The notes: a model not told the origin generated them from the sequence alone. 64,000 nucleotides of DNA from Devosia sp. (GCA_017794705.1 CP051235.1:2171010-2235009); one strand, 5' to 3'. Counted from the stretch's first letter, positions 38,838-47,935 are shown. Made by a program: numbers and translations.

Positions 38838-39864
38838 GGTTGTGTTCACCCGATGTCATGTCACCGTGGGAAGAATGGTCCATCGCGCCCGATGCACCAA
38901 TGCCGCCGATGTCGAGCACAACATCGACCGTCCCGGCCTGTTCAAACGTCAGGGTGACGGTAACCGTTTCGCCTTCGACCAGTGGCTGGTTGAGCTGCAT
39001 GAACATCAGGTGCATGCCCCCCGGCGCCAGCGTCACGGTTTCCCCGGCAAGCAAGGGAATGCCATCCTCCATCTCGAACATTTTCATGATGTCGTTTTCG
39101 ACAGTCATATTGTGCAATTGCACTTCGCCAGCCACGTCTGAAGCTGCTGCGATCAGCGTGTCATCGCCCGAACCATTATTGACAATGGTGATGTAGCCGC
39201 CTCCGACCGGTGCAGCGGGGAGTGTGGCGCGGGCAAATCCGCCCCTGATCTCGAGATCGCCCAACGTGACCGGATAAGAATGGCCCACCATCTCTTCGTC
39301 AGTCATGTCATGTCCTGCATGCGCACCATGTCCGGCATGCTCATCCGTGCCCGCAGCGGTGCGCAGCGTCACTTGCGGCGCCGGATCACCTTCACTGTCA
39401 TCGGCGGTTGCGACCCAAATAAGGCTCTCCCCGTTTTCGCATTCCTGCACGGCTGGGAAGTAGACAATGTCGCCGTCTGAAAACGTGTCGGCAAAGGTGC
39501 CGCGTAGCGTGAACTGATCGAAATGGGCGTCCGGAAGGTGCCCCCCGGACCAGCTCACTTCGACAACACCTTCTGTGACCTCACTGCCGTGGTTCTTATA
39601 GGTGTGGGCATAGGTGCCGGTCACAGTCTTGAGTTCCCATCCGGCGTGCGGCATGGGTTTGACGCTGTGGAACCCTTCAGGAATCTGCACACGAAGTGCA
39701 GTAGTGGCGGCGTCGCCGCACCCGTGAGGCACATTGAGCACAGCCATATAGCTGGAGCCGATGTTGGCCTCCTTATGCTCGAGCGTCATGTGCGCAAAAG
39801 CGGGGGAGGGAAGGCAGGAAAGAAAGGTTGCGGCAACGGCCGCAGAGGAAATCAGGCGGTTCAT
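38830..39864 (-). CDS. YcnI (DUF1775) - PCuAC copper chaperone fusion
   Basis: 344 residues from ATG at 39864, with GGAG 7 bp upstream. Signal peptide ending PAFAH, so the mature protein starts with His, the copper-ligand N-terminus of DUF1775/YcnI. The YcnI domain (about 24-165) includes PHGCGDAATTALRVQIPEG and WELKTV. A His/Met-rich linker (HAGHGAHAGHDMTDEEM) leads to a PCuAC domain (about 205-330) with its His/Met copper motif in LHNMTV, MKMFEM and GGMHLMFM. It ends in HSSHGDMTSGEHNHG. The fusion joins two periplasmic copper carriers that are usually separate; SCO is the likely recipient. Confidence 0.9.
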   Translation of the reverse strand: MNRLISSAAVAATFLSCLPSPAFAHMTLEHKEANIGSSYMAVLNVPHGCGDAATTALRVQIPEGFHSVKPMPHAGWELKTVTGTYAHTYKNHGSEVTEGVVEVSWSGGHLPDAHFDQFTLRGTFADTFSDGDIVYFPAVQECENGESLIWVATADDSEGDPAPQVTLRTAAGTDEHAGHGAHAGHDMTDEEMVGHSYPVTLGDLEIRGGFARATLPAAPVGGGYITIVNNGSGDDTLIAAASDVAGEVQLHNMTVENDIMKMFEMEDGIPLLAGETVTLAPGGMHLMFMQLNQPLVEGETVTVTLTFEQAGTVDVVLDIGGIGASGAMDHSSHGDMTSGEHNHG

Positions 39865-39920
39865 TTGGGAACTCCGAATAAAATATGGTCTGAAACAGCG
39901 GCCAGAGCCGCCAAGAACGT

Positions 39921-40280
39921 TCAGACGCTGATCGGAGGTGCCCTTGAACGATAGACCTCTTTCCAGAGAGTCGGCTGGGCAGAAGCCAGATCCTCGACAT
40001 AGGTAACTCTGGCGAATGCGAAGTCGACGGGCTCGGCTGCGCAGGGTGGCGCAGGCAACACCACCACAGATACCCGGCAGGCGTGACACGGCGCATGGGC
40101 GCCGCCGCCATCGCCCGAAGGATCGCCACCGCAAAAAATGACAACTGGATTGCCTGCAGAATAGGCCGCACCATCAAAAGGCTGGGCGGTCACCTGATGC
40201 GGCGCCAGCGACAAAAGGAACAGCGCCAGCACCACAAGTGCTGTCAGTGTTTCTTTCGCGATCTGCCTCGTCAGGTGCAT
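39921..40280 (-). CDS. Small exported protein of the copper cluster (DUF2946-like)
   Basis: 119 residues with a hydrophobic N-terminal signal (LTALVVLALFLLSLAPHQVTA) and a Cys/His pattern HAPCHACRV plus further Cys. Length, signal and Cys/His spacing resemble DUF2946-type proteins found with copper genes. It is 56 bp upstream of the YcnI-PCuAC gene on the same strand. Function is unknown; the family call is by resemblance. Confidence 0.6.
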   Translation of the reverse strand: MHLTRQIAKETLTALVVLALFLLSLAPHQVTAQPFDGAAYSAGNPVVIFCGGDPSGDGGGAHAPCHACRVSVVVLPAPPCAAEPVDFAFARVTYVEDLASAQPTLWKEVYRSRAPPISV

Positions 40281-40419
40281 GAATCCCTCGCTCTGCAGCT
40301 CGGTTTACCCAGAAATTAGCTCAAGGCAATGCGGCAATTTGGGACTGCTGGCATCTTGCGATGACGAATCAGAAAAATATTTGGTTGCCAACACGCGTTG
40401 TCATGTTTCATGCTTAGCG

Positions 40420-40612
40420 TGATGGTTCCCGTCAGCTGCCGACGCGGCGCGGGATTAAAAGGGAACACGGTGAGGCGTATCCATCAGGAGCCGAATCCGT
40501 GGCTGTCCCCGCAACTGTAAGCGGTGAGCAGGTTCAATTTGACCACTGGCCAATTGGCCGGGAAGGTTTGAACAAACTGCTTTGACCCGCAAGCCAGGAG
40601 ACCTGCCGTCAT
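40420..40612 (+). promoter_or_regulatory. Cobalamin riboswitch
   Basis: Shows the ordered B12-riboswitch blocks: the 5' stem with GATGGTTCCC, the GGGAACACGGTG block, GCCGAATCCGTGGCTGTCCC, CGCAACTGTAAGCGG and the B12 box AGCCAGGAGACCTGCC at 40592-40607. It ends about 120 bp before the ABC transporter start and should lower transporter expression when adenosylcobalamin is plentiful. Confidence 0.95.
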
Positions 40613-40731
40613 CCTTTCAACTCAACCCGGCCGGGGTGTGCCGAGGAAGACGATGATGACGACAAGACATTTCCGGTCCTGCCTTCTGATTGGTTCGCCA
40701 AAGCCCCGCAGCCGCGTGGCGGAGGCCCAAA

Positions 40732-41547
40732 TTGGTCGACACACCCTGGTTTACTGACCTGTTTCACGGCACAAGGCCCGCTCGCCTTGACATCGAAGGC
40801 GTCAGCTGGGGCGTCGACAGGGCGCAGCCTATCCTGCATCCTCTGGTCGCATCTGCGGAACCGGGCGAGGTTCTGGCAATCGTCGGTCCGAATGGTGCTG
40901 GCAAATCGACGCTTTTGCGCTGCCTCTACCGTTTCTACAGGCCCGTCACCGGCAAGGTCCGGCTCGATGGCGAGGACATCTGGGCCATGTCACCGCGCCA
41001 GGTGGCCCGGCGCATCGCCACAGTATTGCAGGAACCAGCCTCCGATTTCGGCCTCACCGTTGCCGAGGTCATTGAACTCGGGCTGACCCCGCACGCAAAA
41101 TCCTGGAACACGAGCACCTCGGACTATGCCGATGTGGAAGCCGCGCTCGCCCTGCTCGAACTCGACAGGTTCGCTTCCCGTCAATTCGGTTCCCTTTCCG
41201 GCGGTGAAAAACAACGTGTGATGATCGCCCGTGCACTGGTGCAGCGCCCCGATGTGCTCATCCTCGATGAGCCCACCAACCATCTCGATATCCGCCACCA
41301 GCTCGAAATCCTCGAACTGCTCGAAGCGCTGCCCTGCACGGTCATCGTCTCCCTGCACGATTTGGCGCTGGCCAGCGCCCATGCACAGAAAATCCTCGTG
41401 CTCGACGGCGGCAAGGCGGCCGCTTCGGGTGAACCGTCCAAAATCCTGACGCCCGAGCGCATTCGCAAGACCTTCGCAGTCGAAACCGCCATCGACACGC
41501 ATCCGGCCACCGGCCGCCCGCGCTTTTCCTTTCATCTGCAACGCTGA
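40732..41547 (+). CDS. ABC transporter ATP-binding protein, corrinoid uptake (BtuD-like)
   Basis: 271 residues from a TTG start chosen because GGAGG lies 6 bp upstream; an earlier in-frame TTG at 40690 lacks such a site. Walker A VGPNGAGKST, signature LSGGEKQRVMIARALV, Walker B VLILDEPTNHLDI and the switch His in VSLHDLA. Family: FecE/BtuD/HmuV type of B12-siderophore importers. The riboswitch just upstream points to cobalamin or another corrinoid. First of three genes in the order ATPase, binding protein, permease. Confidence 0.9.
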   Translation: MVDTPWFTDLFHGTRPARLDIEGVSWGVDRAQPILHPLVASAEPGEVLAIVGPNGAGKSTLLRCLYRFYRPVTGKVRLDGEDIWAMSPRQVARRIATVLQEPASDFGLTVAEVIELGLTPHAKSWNTSTSDYADVEAALALLELDRFASRQFGSLSGGEKQRVMIARALVQRPDVLILDEPTNHLDIRHQLEILELLEALPCTVIVSLHDLALASAHAQKILVLDGGKAAASGEPSKILTPERIRKTFAVETAIDTHPATGRPRFSFHLQR

Positions 41548-41566
41548 TCATTCAAGGAGCAACATC

Positions 41567-42517
41567 ATGCGTTATTCCCTGCCGCTCGCCGCGGCATTTA
41601 CCCTCGCGGCCATCGCCGCCCCGCTGGCCCAGGAGTTCCCGGTCACCGTGCAAAGCTGTGACCGCGAGGTCACCTTCGACGCGCCGCCGGAGCGGGCGGT
41701 CTCCAACGACGTCAATCTCACCGAAATGATGCTGGCTCTCGGTATCACCGATCACATGGTCGGCTATACTGGCGTTTCCGGCTGGAAGACCCTCGACGAG
41801 CGCCTGCGCGAAGGCATCGAGGAACTGCCCGAACTCGCCCCACAGTACCCGTCCAAGGAAGTGCTGCTCGGCGCCGATGCCGACTTCTATTTCGCCGGCT
41901 GGAACTATGGCATGCGCGTCGGCGGCGAGGTCACCCCGGAAACCCTCGGCGAATTCGACATCGCGGTCTACGAACTGACCGAAAGCTGCATCCACATCAT
42001 GGACAAGGACAAGGCCTCCATCGAGGACCTCTACAATGACCTGTTGAACCTCGGCAACATTTTCGGGGTCAGCGACCGCGCCGAGGAACTGGTGGCCGGC
42101 TACCGCGCCGAGCTCGAAGCCTTCCAGGCCGACCTGCCACCCCTTGAGGAGCCGGTCTCCGTCTTCATCTACGATTCCGGCGAGAGCAAGCCGTTCACCG
42201 CGGGCCGCTACGCCATGCCGACCGCCCTCATCGAGGCCGCCGGCGGCACCAACATCATGGATGATGTGGATTCCAGCTGGGTCGAAGTCGGTTGGGAGCC
42301 CGTCATCGAACGCAATCCGGATTTCGTGGTCATCGTCAACTATGGCGAAGTCACCGCCGAACAGAAGGCCGATTTCATGCGCAACAATCCCGCCTTCGCC
42401 GATATCCCGGCCGTGGCCAATGACCGCTTCTTCACCCTCGAATATGTCGAGGCGACTCCGGGCCCGCGCAACATCGAAGCGATCAAGCGGCTCGCCGCGG
42501 CCTTCCGCGCAGATTAG
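41567..42517 (+). CDS. ABC transporter substrate-binding protein, corrinoid uptake (BtuF-like)
   Basis: 316 residues with a short signal peptide (ending PLAQE) and AAGGAG before the ATG. Two periplasmic-binding lobes joined by a helix (class III): RAVSNDVNLTEMMLALGITDHMVGY, LLGADADFYFAGW and ERNPDFVVIVNYG. Belongs to the BtuF/FhuD/FepB superfamily. Conserved-looking Cys residues (mature Cys near residue 31 and in ESCIHI) may form a disulfide. The ligand is inferred from the riboswitch, not from binding residues. Confidence 0.87.
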   Translation: MRYSLPLAAAFTLAAIAAPLAQEFPVTVQSCDREVTFDAPPERAVSNDVNLTEMMLALGITDHMVGYTGVSGWKTLDERLREGIEELPELAPQYPSKEVLLGADADFYFAGWNYGMRVGGEVTPETLGEFDIAVYELTESCIHIMDKDKASIEDLYNDLLNLGNIFGVSDRAEELVAGYRAELEAFQADLPPLEEPVSVFIYDSGESKPFTAGRYAMPTALIEAAGGTNIMDDVDSSWVEVGWEPVIERNPDFVVIVNYGEVTAEQKADFMRNNPAFADIPAVANDRFFTLEYVEATPGPRNIEAIKRLAAAFRAD

Positions 42518-42531
42518 GTCGAAGGACGATT

Positions 42532-43584
42532 GTGTCGCATAAACATCTGAGTGCCGGGTGGCGGCACACCGTCCAGCATCATGTGCCAGCCCTGCTCATC
42601 GGGCTGGCACTTGTTCTGTTCTGCATCATGCTTTTAGCCATTGGCATCGGCGCTGTACCGATTGAGGTCGAAACCGTCTGGGGCGTTCTCCAGTCCAAAC
42701 TCTTCCCCGGCAGCATCGAGCCGACCTGGTCTTCCGGCCGCGAGAACATCGTCTGGGAAGTACGCGCGCCCCGCGTTGTTCTGGGCGCGCTCGTCGGCGG
42801 CTCGCTGGCCATCATCGGCGCCGCTCTGCAATCTGTCACGCGCAACCCGCTGGCCGATCCGCATCTGCTCGGCGTGTCCGCCGGGGCTGCATTCGGTGCA
42901 ATTGCCGCCCTGTTGCACACAGGCATGATTTTCGGGCTGATCACGGTGCCCCTGTTCGCCTTCATCGGCGCGCTGGTCGCGACCGGACTTGTGCTCATTG
43001 CCACCAATCTCACCCATGCCCAGTCCGCCGACAGGCTGGTGCTGGCCGGTGTCGCCATCGGCTTCATCATCACCGCGCTCGGAAACCTGCTTGTCTTTCT
43101 GGGCGACCCGCGCGCCGCACACACCGTCGTGTTCTGGATGCTCGGCGGTCTGGGCCTGGCTCAGTGGGCGCAACTGATATATCCGCTCGGCGCATTCATT
43201 GTGTGTGGGGCCTATCTGCTGGCCAACGCCCGCAGCCTGAATGCCATGACACTGGGCGATGAAAGCGCGACCTCGCTGGGCATCCCAGCGCGCCGCTTTC
43301 GCATGATCGTTTTCATCGTCTGCGCCTTGCTCACGGGGACCGCAGTCGCCTTTTCCGGGGTCATCGCCTTTGTGGGGCTAATGATCCCGCACATTGTGCG
43401 GTTCATCGTCGGAGGGGATTATCGCCGGGTCTTACCTGTTTCGGCTGTCGTCGGAGCCATCTTTCTTGTCGCGGCAGACATAGCGGCCCGTACACTACTC
43501 GCGCCGCAGGACATGCCCATCGGAGTGCTAACCGGACTTATCGGCGGAGTTGCTTTCGTGGTTCTGATGCGACGGCGTCGCTGA
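42532..43584 (+). CDS. ABC transporter permease, corrinoid uptake (BtuC-like)
   Basis: 350 residues from GTG with GAAGGA upstream. About nine to ten membrane segments and the FecCD/BtuC signatures RAPRVVLGALVGGSLAIIGA, LQSVTRNPLADPHLLGVSAGAAFGA and FVGLMIPHIVRFIVGGDYRRVLP. It completes the importer encoded by the two upstream genes and follows the binding-protein gene after 14 bp. Confidence 0.92.
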   Translation: MSHKHLSAGWRHTVQHHVPALLIGLALVLFCIMLLAIGIGAVPIEVETVWGVLQSKLFPGSIEPTWSSGRENIVWEVRAPRVVLGALVGGSLAIIGAALQSVTRNPLADPHLLGVSAGAAFGAIAALLHTGMIFGLITVPLFAFIGALVATGLVLIATNLTHAQSADRLVLAGVAIGFIITALGNLLVFLGDPRAAHTVVFWMLGGLGLAQWAQLIYPLGAFIVCGAYLLANARSLNAMTLGDESATSLGIPARRFRMIVFIVCALLTGTAVAFSGVIAFVGLMIPHIVRFIVGGDYRRVLPVSAVVGAIFLVAADIAARTLLAPQDMPIGVLTGLIGGVAFVVLMRRRR

Positions 43585-43752
43585 GACATCTGAAGCAGAA
43601 ATGCGATTGTCTGTGTGCCGCTATCGAGTGATCACTGCACTTTCCGTACCCGTTTTCTACGGTGTGACGACGTTTCGTCTGGCAGTGAAATTACGAACGC
43701 GTGCTCAAGTTGCTGGTGTTGTAGATCGGCTCCAAACTCAGGTTCGACACGC

Positions 43753-43953
43753 TCATTCCCGTGCCAGCTTGTACCGCCCCTCAACCAGCTCGATCACCAA
43801 CCCCTGTTTCTTCTTCTCGGTCGAGATGACGGCACGCACAGTGTGTCTCTGCCAGCCGCAGGCTTTCATCAGTTCGTCGACGGTCGCGCCGTTCGGCCGG
43901 CTGATCAGTTTGACCAGGGTCTGAGCTTTGGTGGGCTTGGACTTGGTTGCCAT
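43753..43953 (-). CDS. DUF3489 protein, stand-alone
   Basis: 66 residues from the ATG at 43953, which has AAGGAG 9 bp upstream. KAQTLVKLISRPNGATVDEL then MKACGWQRHTVRAVIS is the DUF3489 winged-helix-like signature. In alphaproteobacteria such genes usually accompany DUF2924 and a serine recombinase, as at 50021-52439 in this window; here it stands alone, so it may be a leftover of a former element or a DNA-binding regulator. Confidence 0.82.
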   Translation of the reverse strand: MATKSKPTKAQTLVKLISRPNGATVDELMKACGWQRHTVRAVISTEKKKQGLVIELVEGRYKLARE

Positions 43954-44217
43954 CAATCATCTCCTTGAGGTGGGCGATGATGGCAACACGCTTACTATTG
44001 GGCGTTAGTCCAGTCTGGTGCGCGTACGCAGTACCTGATCGCGCCAGAGAATCTTAGCGTCAGGGTGTCAACGGATCGTTATCACCTCAAAGGGGTCTAG
44101 TCGGGCAGACAATCATCGACTTACTGGCACCCGACGAGCATCTGGCAGCTGAGAACGACACCTGAGTGCCGCCGCTTGGCAATTGGCCGAGGGTCCCACA
44201 CGTGTTAGGTAATTAGT

Positions 44218-44895
44218 ATGTCGAAGCCCTTGCTTTACCTGGTGAATGGAAACTCAAACTCCATGCTGACTGCGCGACTTGCGGCGCTCGCAAGCGCCCG
44301 CGTAGGCGTTGAGATGAAGATTGAATCGGCGACCGTTGTGGAGTCGCCTTTTCAGATTCTCACACGCAGCGACGTCGCTCGTTCAGCAGTCCACATTCTG
44401 GATCACATCGAAGCCAGGTTTTCGGAAGCTGATCGCCAAAAGCCCTCCGCAATTATTCTCGCTTGCTTTGGTGAGCCTGGCCTTGGAGCGGTTCGCGACA
44501 CGGTTGATGTTCCGGTGTTCGGACTGCTGGAAAGTTCAGCACGTGCTGCGTCACAGCTTGGTGCATTTTCGATCCTTACTCCAGGCGATCCATGGCCACC
44601 GCAACTGCAAGATCTACTTCGTGTCTATCAATTGAGCGGTCATTGCCGCGAGATAGCGGTGTATTCGGACGCGGCCCTCTCCAGCGATATGAATCATGCA
44701 AGAGCAGCCATTGAACATGACTGTAATCGTCTTGCCGCTCGACACGACGTGACCTCTGTCATTCTAGGAGGGGCGCTTGCCGCTGGGCTTGCATCAAATA
44801 TTGAGCCTCCCTCGGGCGTTGCTGTAATTGACGGATTTCTGGCCACCGTGGACGCGTGCCTTCGAGAGTTGTCTCTAACCCCAGCTGAGGTTTAG
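44218..44895 (+). CDS. Asp/Glu/hydantoin racemase family protein lacking the second Cys
   Basis: 225 residues. The overall pattern (LLYLVNGNSNSMLTARLAAL; IILACFGEPGLGAVR; LGAFSILTP; VILGGALAAGL) is that of hydantoin/allantoin racemases. The first catalytic Cys is present in LACFGEPG, but the second, expected in a VILGC(A/G)xxAG motif, is Gly. Two-base racemisation would then fail, so the enzyme may have another activity or a new acid. It is convergent with a TRAP transporter gene in a cluster that also has a PuuE-like gene, suggesting ureide or hydantoin metabolism. Confidence 0.8.
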   Translation: MSKPLLYLVNGNSNSMLTARLAALASARVGVEMKIESATVVESPFQILTRSDVARSAVHILDHIEARFSEADRQKPSAIILACFGEPGLGAVRDTVDVPVFGLLESSARAASQLGAFSILTPGDPWPPQLQDLLRVYQLSGHCREIAVYSDAALSSDMNHARAAIEHDCNRLAARHDVTSVILGGALAAGLASNIEPPSGVAVIDGFLATVDACLRELSLTPAEV

Positions 44896-44933
44896 TGGCA
44901 CCGCGCCTGCGTTTCAGTTGGCGCAACGGCGAC

Positions 44934-46232
44934 TTAGAATCTGTCCGGCAAGAATGTCACCAGCCCTGGGAAGACAATTACAACCGCCACGAGCAACAAA
45001 AGCGCACCGATGAACGGCGCGACCCCGATGAAGATGTCGGTGATCGGGCCTTTGCCTCGGATGCCCTGAACCACATATAGGTTCATACCAACAGGAGGTG
45101 TGATGAGCGCCAATTCCATCATAAGTACCAAGAAGATACCGAACCAGACAGGATCAATGCCCAGAAAACTGATGATCGGAAAGACGATGGGTATCGAGGC
45201 AACCATCATCGACATGGTCTCAAGAAAACATCCCAAAACCAGGTAGAATAAGACCAACAACCACAAGGTCTCAACTGGGCCGATTCCGAGGTCGGCGATC
45301 AGCGAACTCATGGCCTGCGGGACCCCGATGACGTTGGCGATGAAACTCAGATAGAAGGCGGCAACCATGATCAATAGGATCATTGCCGTCATTTTGATGG
45401 TTGCGAGGAATGCGCCATGCAACATGGCGACGCTGAATGATCTGTTGATTACCGCGAGCAGTAAGGCCAATACCACCCCAATTGCGGCAGCTTCGGTCGG
45501 GGTTGCGATACCTCCATAGATGGTACCGAGTACTACCACGAAGATGCCAACCGGGGGCAGGAGCCCGCTCAGCCTTGCGAGTCGGACGCTTAGCGGCGCT
45601 GTTTTCTCTTGCTGACCAGCGATTTTCGGGGCGATCACAGTGGCAATTATGACGGCCACCATGAACAGTCCGGCTAGAACCAACCCCGGTATAAGCCCGG
45701 CGAGGAACAGGTCCCCGACCGAGGTGTCCGTCATCGCGCCGTAGATTATCAGGTTGACGCTGGGTGGAATGAGAATCCCCAAGGTGCCGCCAGCGGCAAT
45801 CGTACCGTATACCCAGCGATCGTTGTAGCCGCGTTGTTTCAACTCGGGGATTGCGACTGATCCAATGGTCGCGGCGGTCGCAACCGACGATCCGGAAATT
45901 GCAGCGAACATGGCGCTGGCGCCGATGTTCGTGTGCAAAAGTCCACCAGGCAAGCGCTGTAGCCAGTCGGAAAGACTTGAGTACATCCGATCCGTGACCC
46001 CGGACCTCAGTAGGAGCTCGCCCATCAGTATGAACAGGGGAATGGCCGTCAGAATATAATTATTGAGAGTCGACCAGAGCTGCGAGCCGAACGTCGCCAG
46101 TATTCCAGGTCCCATGACCACAATGCCGCCGACAATGCTGACGACGAACATGGCCGTAGCGACGTGCAGACCCGCCGCCATGCAAACCAACAACAAGCCG
46201 AAGCCGAGAAGTCCACCAATTGCACCGATCAT
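44934..46232 (-). CDS. TRAP transporter large permease (DctM)
   Basis: 432 residues, about 12 membrane segments, with family motifs SGSSVATAATIGSVAIPELKQRGY and GGTLGILIPPSVNLIIYG and the C-terminal ITPPVGMNLYVVQGI. It is the sodium-coupled channel subunit for periplasmic uptake of an organic acid or similar solute. Its start overlaps the DctQ stop (ATGA). Likely substrate from context: a ureide or hydantoin, but this is inference. Confidence 0.95.
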   Translation of the reverse strand: MIGAIGGLLGFGLLLVCMAAGLHVATAMFVVSIVGGIVVMGPGILATFGSQLWSTLNNYILTAIPLFILMGELLLRSGVTDRMYSSLSDWLQRLPGGLLHTNIGASAMFAAISGSSVATAATIGSVAIPELKQRGYNDRWVYGTIAAGGTLGILIPPSVNLIIYGAMTDTSVGDLFLAGLIPGLVLAGLFMVAVIIATVIAPKIAGQQEKTAPLSVRLARLSGLLPPVGIFVVVLGTIYGGIATPTEAAAIGVVLALLLAVINRSFSVAMLHGAFLATIKMTAMILLIMVAAFYLSFIANVIGVPQAMSSLIADLGIGPVETLWLLVLFYLVLGCFLETMSMMVASIPIVFPIISFLGIDPVWFGIFLVLMMELALITPPVGMNLYVVQGIRGKGPITDIFIGVAPFIGALLLLVAVVIVFPGLVTFLPDRF

Positions 46233-46807
46233 GTCACACCTTTTCCGTGCGAAGCGGACTGGTCCTGCGCTTCAGCCTTTGCGGTGATTTCACCTGGCCG
46301 CGGACCAAATTCCTCGTTGGCCGATTGTGCGTCGCGCCAGCTGGCTTTGATGGCCTCGATAGTCAGCCATGTACACACGAGGCTGAAAAATGCGAGCCCG
46401 AGCAGCCACAGGCCCTGCGGAATCCAAAGGGGTGTGCGCAACGGTGTGAAAGAGGTGCTTTGAAGCGCCAGACTTTGCGAGAATGCAATTCCGCCTTGCC
46501 AGGCCATATACAGGGAAAACGCAGCAAGACTTGCGTAGGCTAAGATATTGAGAATCGCTTGGGCAGAGACTGGCACGCGCGCCCAAACGAGATCGATCCG
46601 CGTGTGGGCTCGCTCAACCAGAGCGATTGAAAAGCCAGTGACGCTGGCTATGGCAAGTATGTAGCCCCCCAACTCATCGGCGGCCTGAAAAGAGAACGAA
46701 AAGAGCTTCCGACTCACAACTTCGGCCGCAACAATGAGGGCAAGCATGAGCACTGCCCAGCCGGAGGCCAATGCCAGATATCTTGAAGCTTCGCGCAGGA
46801 ATGGCAT
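46229..46807 (-). CDS. TRAP transporter small permease (DctQ)
   Basis: 192 residues from ATG at 46807 with GAAGG upstream (a GTG 9 bp earlier is possible). Four membrane segments and the DctQ pattern LALIVAAEVVSRKLFSFSF...ADELGGYILAIASVTGFSIALVERAHTRIDL. Works with DctM and the binding protein upstream. A perfect hairpin separates it from dctP. Confidence 0.92.
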   Translation of the reverse strand: MPFLREASRYLALASGWAVLMLALIVAAEVVSRKLFSFSFQAADELGGYILAIASVTGFSIALVERAHTRIDLVWARVPVSAQAILNILAYASLAAFSLYMAWQGGIAFSQSLALQSTSFTPLRTPLWIPQGLWLLGLAFFSLVCTWLTIEAIKASWRDAQSANEEFGPRPGEITAKAEAQDQSASHGKGVT

Positions 46808-46828
46808 GGGTTTCACCTTCGACGAGTT

Positions 46829-46854
46829 GCGCAGGCGGCACTTACCGCCTGCGC
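46829..46854 (-). terminator. Hairpin between dctP and dctQ (attenuator-like)
   Basis: GCGCAGGCGG and CCGCCTGCGC form a perfect 10-bp stem with a 6-nt loop in the 50-bp dctP-dctQ gap. No long T run follows, so it more likely stabilises or partly terminates the dctP message, allowing more binding protein than permease. Confidence 0.65.
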
Positions 46855-46861
46855 GTCTGAT

Positions 46862-47935
46862 CTATTCTGGAATGGAGTAGCCGCGAGCAGCGCCGATCGA
46901 AGCGTTCCACGTGCTCACGCAGTCTTCGTAAACAGCGTTACACGCCGCGCCCCACTCGGGCAGTATCTGTTCGGTAACGGCGGCGCTGAGGTTTTGGCGG
47001 TCCTGATCGGTGACTTCGCCGAGCGCCATCTCAAATTTGGTGTAACCCTCGCAATCATCAGCGCCGACATTGCAGGCGATCGCCTGGTCAGACAGGGCAT
47101 CCGCGCGCACCCACATTTCTTCTTCCAGAGCTTTGAAGGCGTCTAAGAGCGCGTGTTGCTGATCTTCCGACAGGGCATTCCATTTTGAGAGGTTCATGAA
47201 GTGCGCGTTCATCGCCCAATTGATGCCGGCCGGTATCAGATTGGCCGTCACTTCCGGCCATTTGCCGGTATTCCCGGAGGTGGGCGATGTGATGGCGCAA
47301 TCTACAACCCCGCGTTGGAGTCCGAGATAAACTTCGGGAAAACTCATGGTGACCGGAATCGCGCCGAGTGCCGTAACCAGTGCGGACATTGACGCCGTGT
47401 AAGATCGGACTTTCTTGCCTTGCAAGTCGGACAGGCTCGCCACGTCGTCGTTGCAATAGAAGACTTGCGGCCCGAAGGGCCACAAGGTCATCACTTTGAC
47501 CCCGAAGCGCGCCTCGACGCGTTCGCTGAACACAGCGCGATAGGCCTCCACCGAAGTTCGGAGGTCATCTAGTGTTGGAGAGACACCAACCAGATCGATG
47601 CCATCAAGAAATGTGTCATCGCGCGCCACCGGCCCAATCGATGACTGTACGATATCGAAGGCTCCACTTCCCACGACTCGCAAGGTGTCCTCCATATTGA
47701 TGCCAGCAATGTCGAGGTTCCGGTAGTTGACGGTCAGGTCGATAGAGGTCGAGGCAGCGAGATTGTCGTAGAACTCGGTTTCGGCTTCCACCTGGGTGGT
47801 ATTTGTGGTGACTGCCCCCAATACATTGAAACTGATGTCCTGTGCACTAGCAGGGATGGTCATCGCTCCTGCCAGCCCGATCGCTGTGGTGAATGCGGCC
47901 ATCTGCCTTGCGGCGACAGACGAAGTGTTCTGCAT
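46862..47935 (-). CDS. TRAP transporter substrate-binding protein (DctP)
   Basis: 357 residues from ATG at 47935 (AAAGGA upstream). Signal peptide ending ASAQD, then a DctP-type fold: SFPEVYLGLQRGVVDCAITSPTSGNTGKWPEV is the classic region before the hinge, and FYCNDDVASLSDLQGKKVRSY the ligand-facing segment. First gene of dctP-dctQ-dctM. It is transcribed away from the gntR-puuE pair, and the shared 400-bp gap probably holds the regulator's sites. Ligand unknown. Confidence 0.93.
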   Translation of the reverse strand: MQNTSSVAARQMAAFTTAIGLAGAMTIPASAQDISFNVLGAVTTNTTQVEAETEFYDNLAASTSIDLTVNYRNLDIAGINMEDTLRVVGSGAFDIVQSSIGPVARDDTFLDGIDLVGVSPTLDDLRTSVEAYRAVFSERVEARFGVKVMTLWPFGPQVFYCNDDVASLSDLQGKKVRSYTASMSALVTALGAIPVTMSFPEVYLGLQRGVVDCAITSPTSGNTGKWPEVTANLIPAGINWAMNAHFMNLSKWNALSEDQQHALLDAFKALEEEMWVRADALSDQAIACNVGADDCEGYTKFEMALGEVTDQDRQNLSAAVTEQILPEWGAACNAVYEDCVSTWNASIGAARGYSIPE

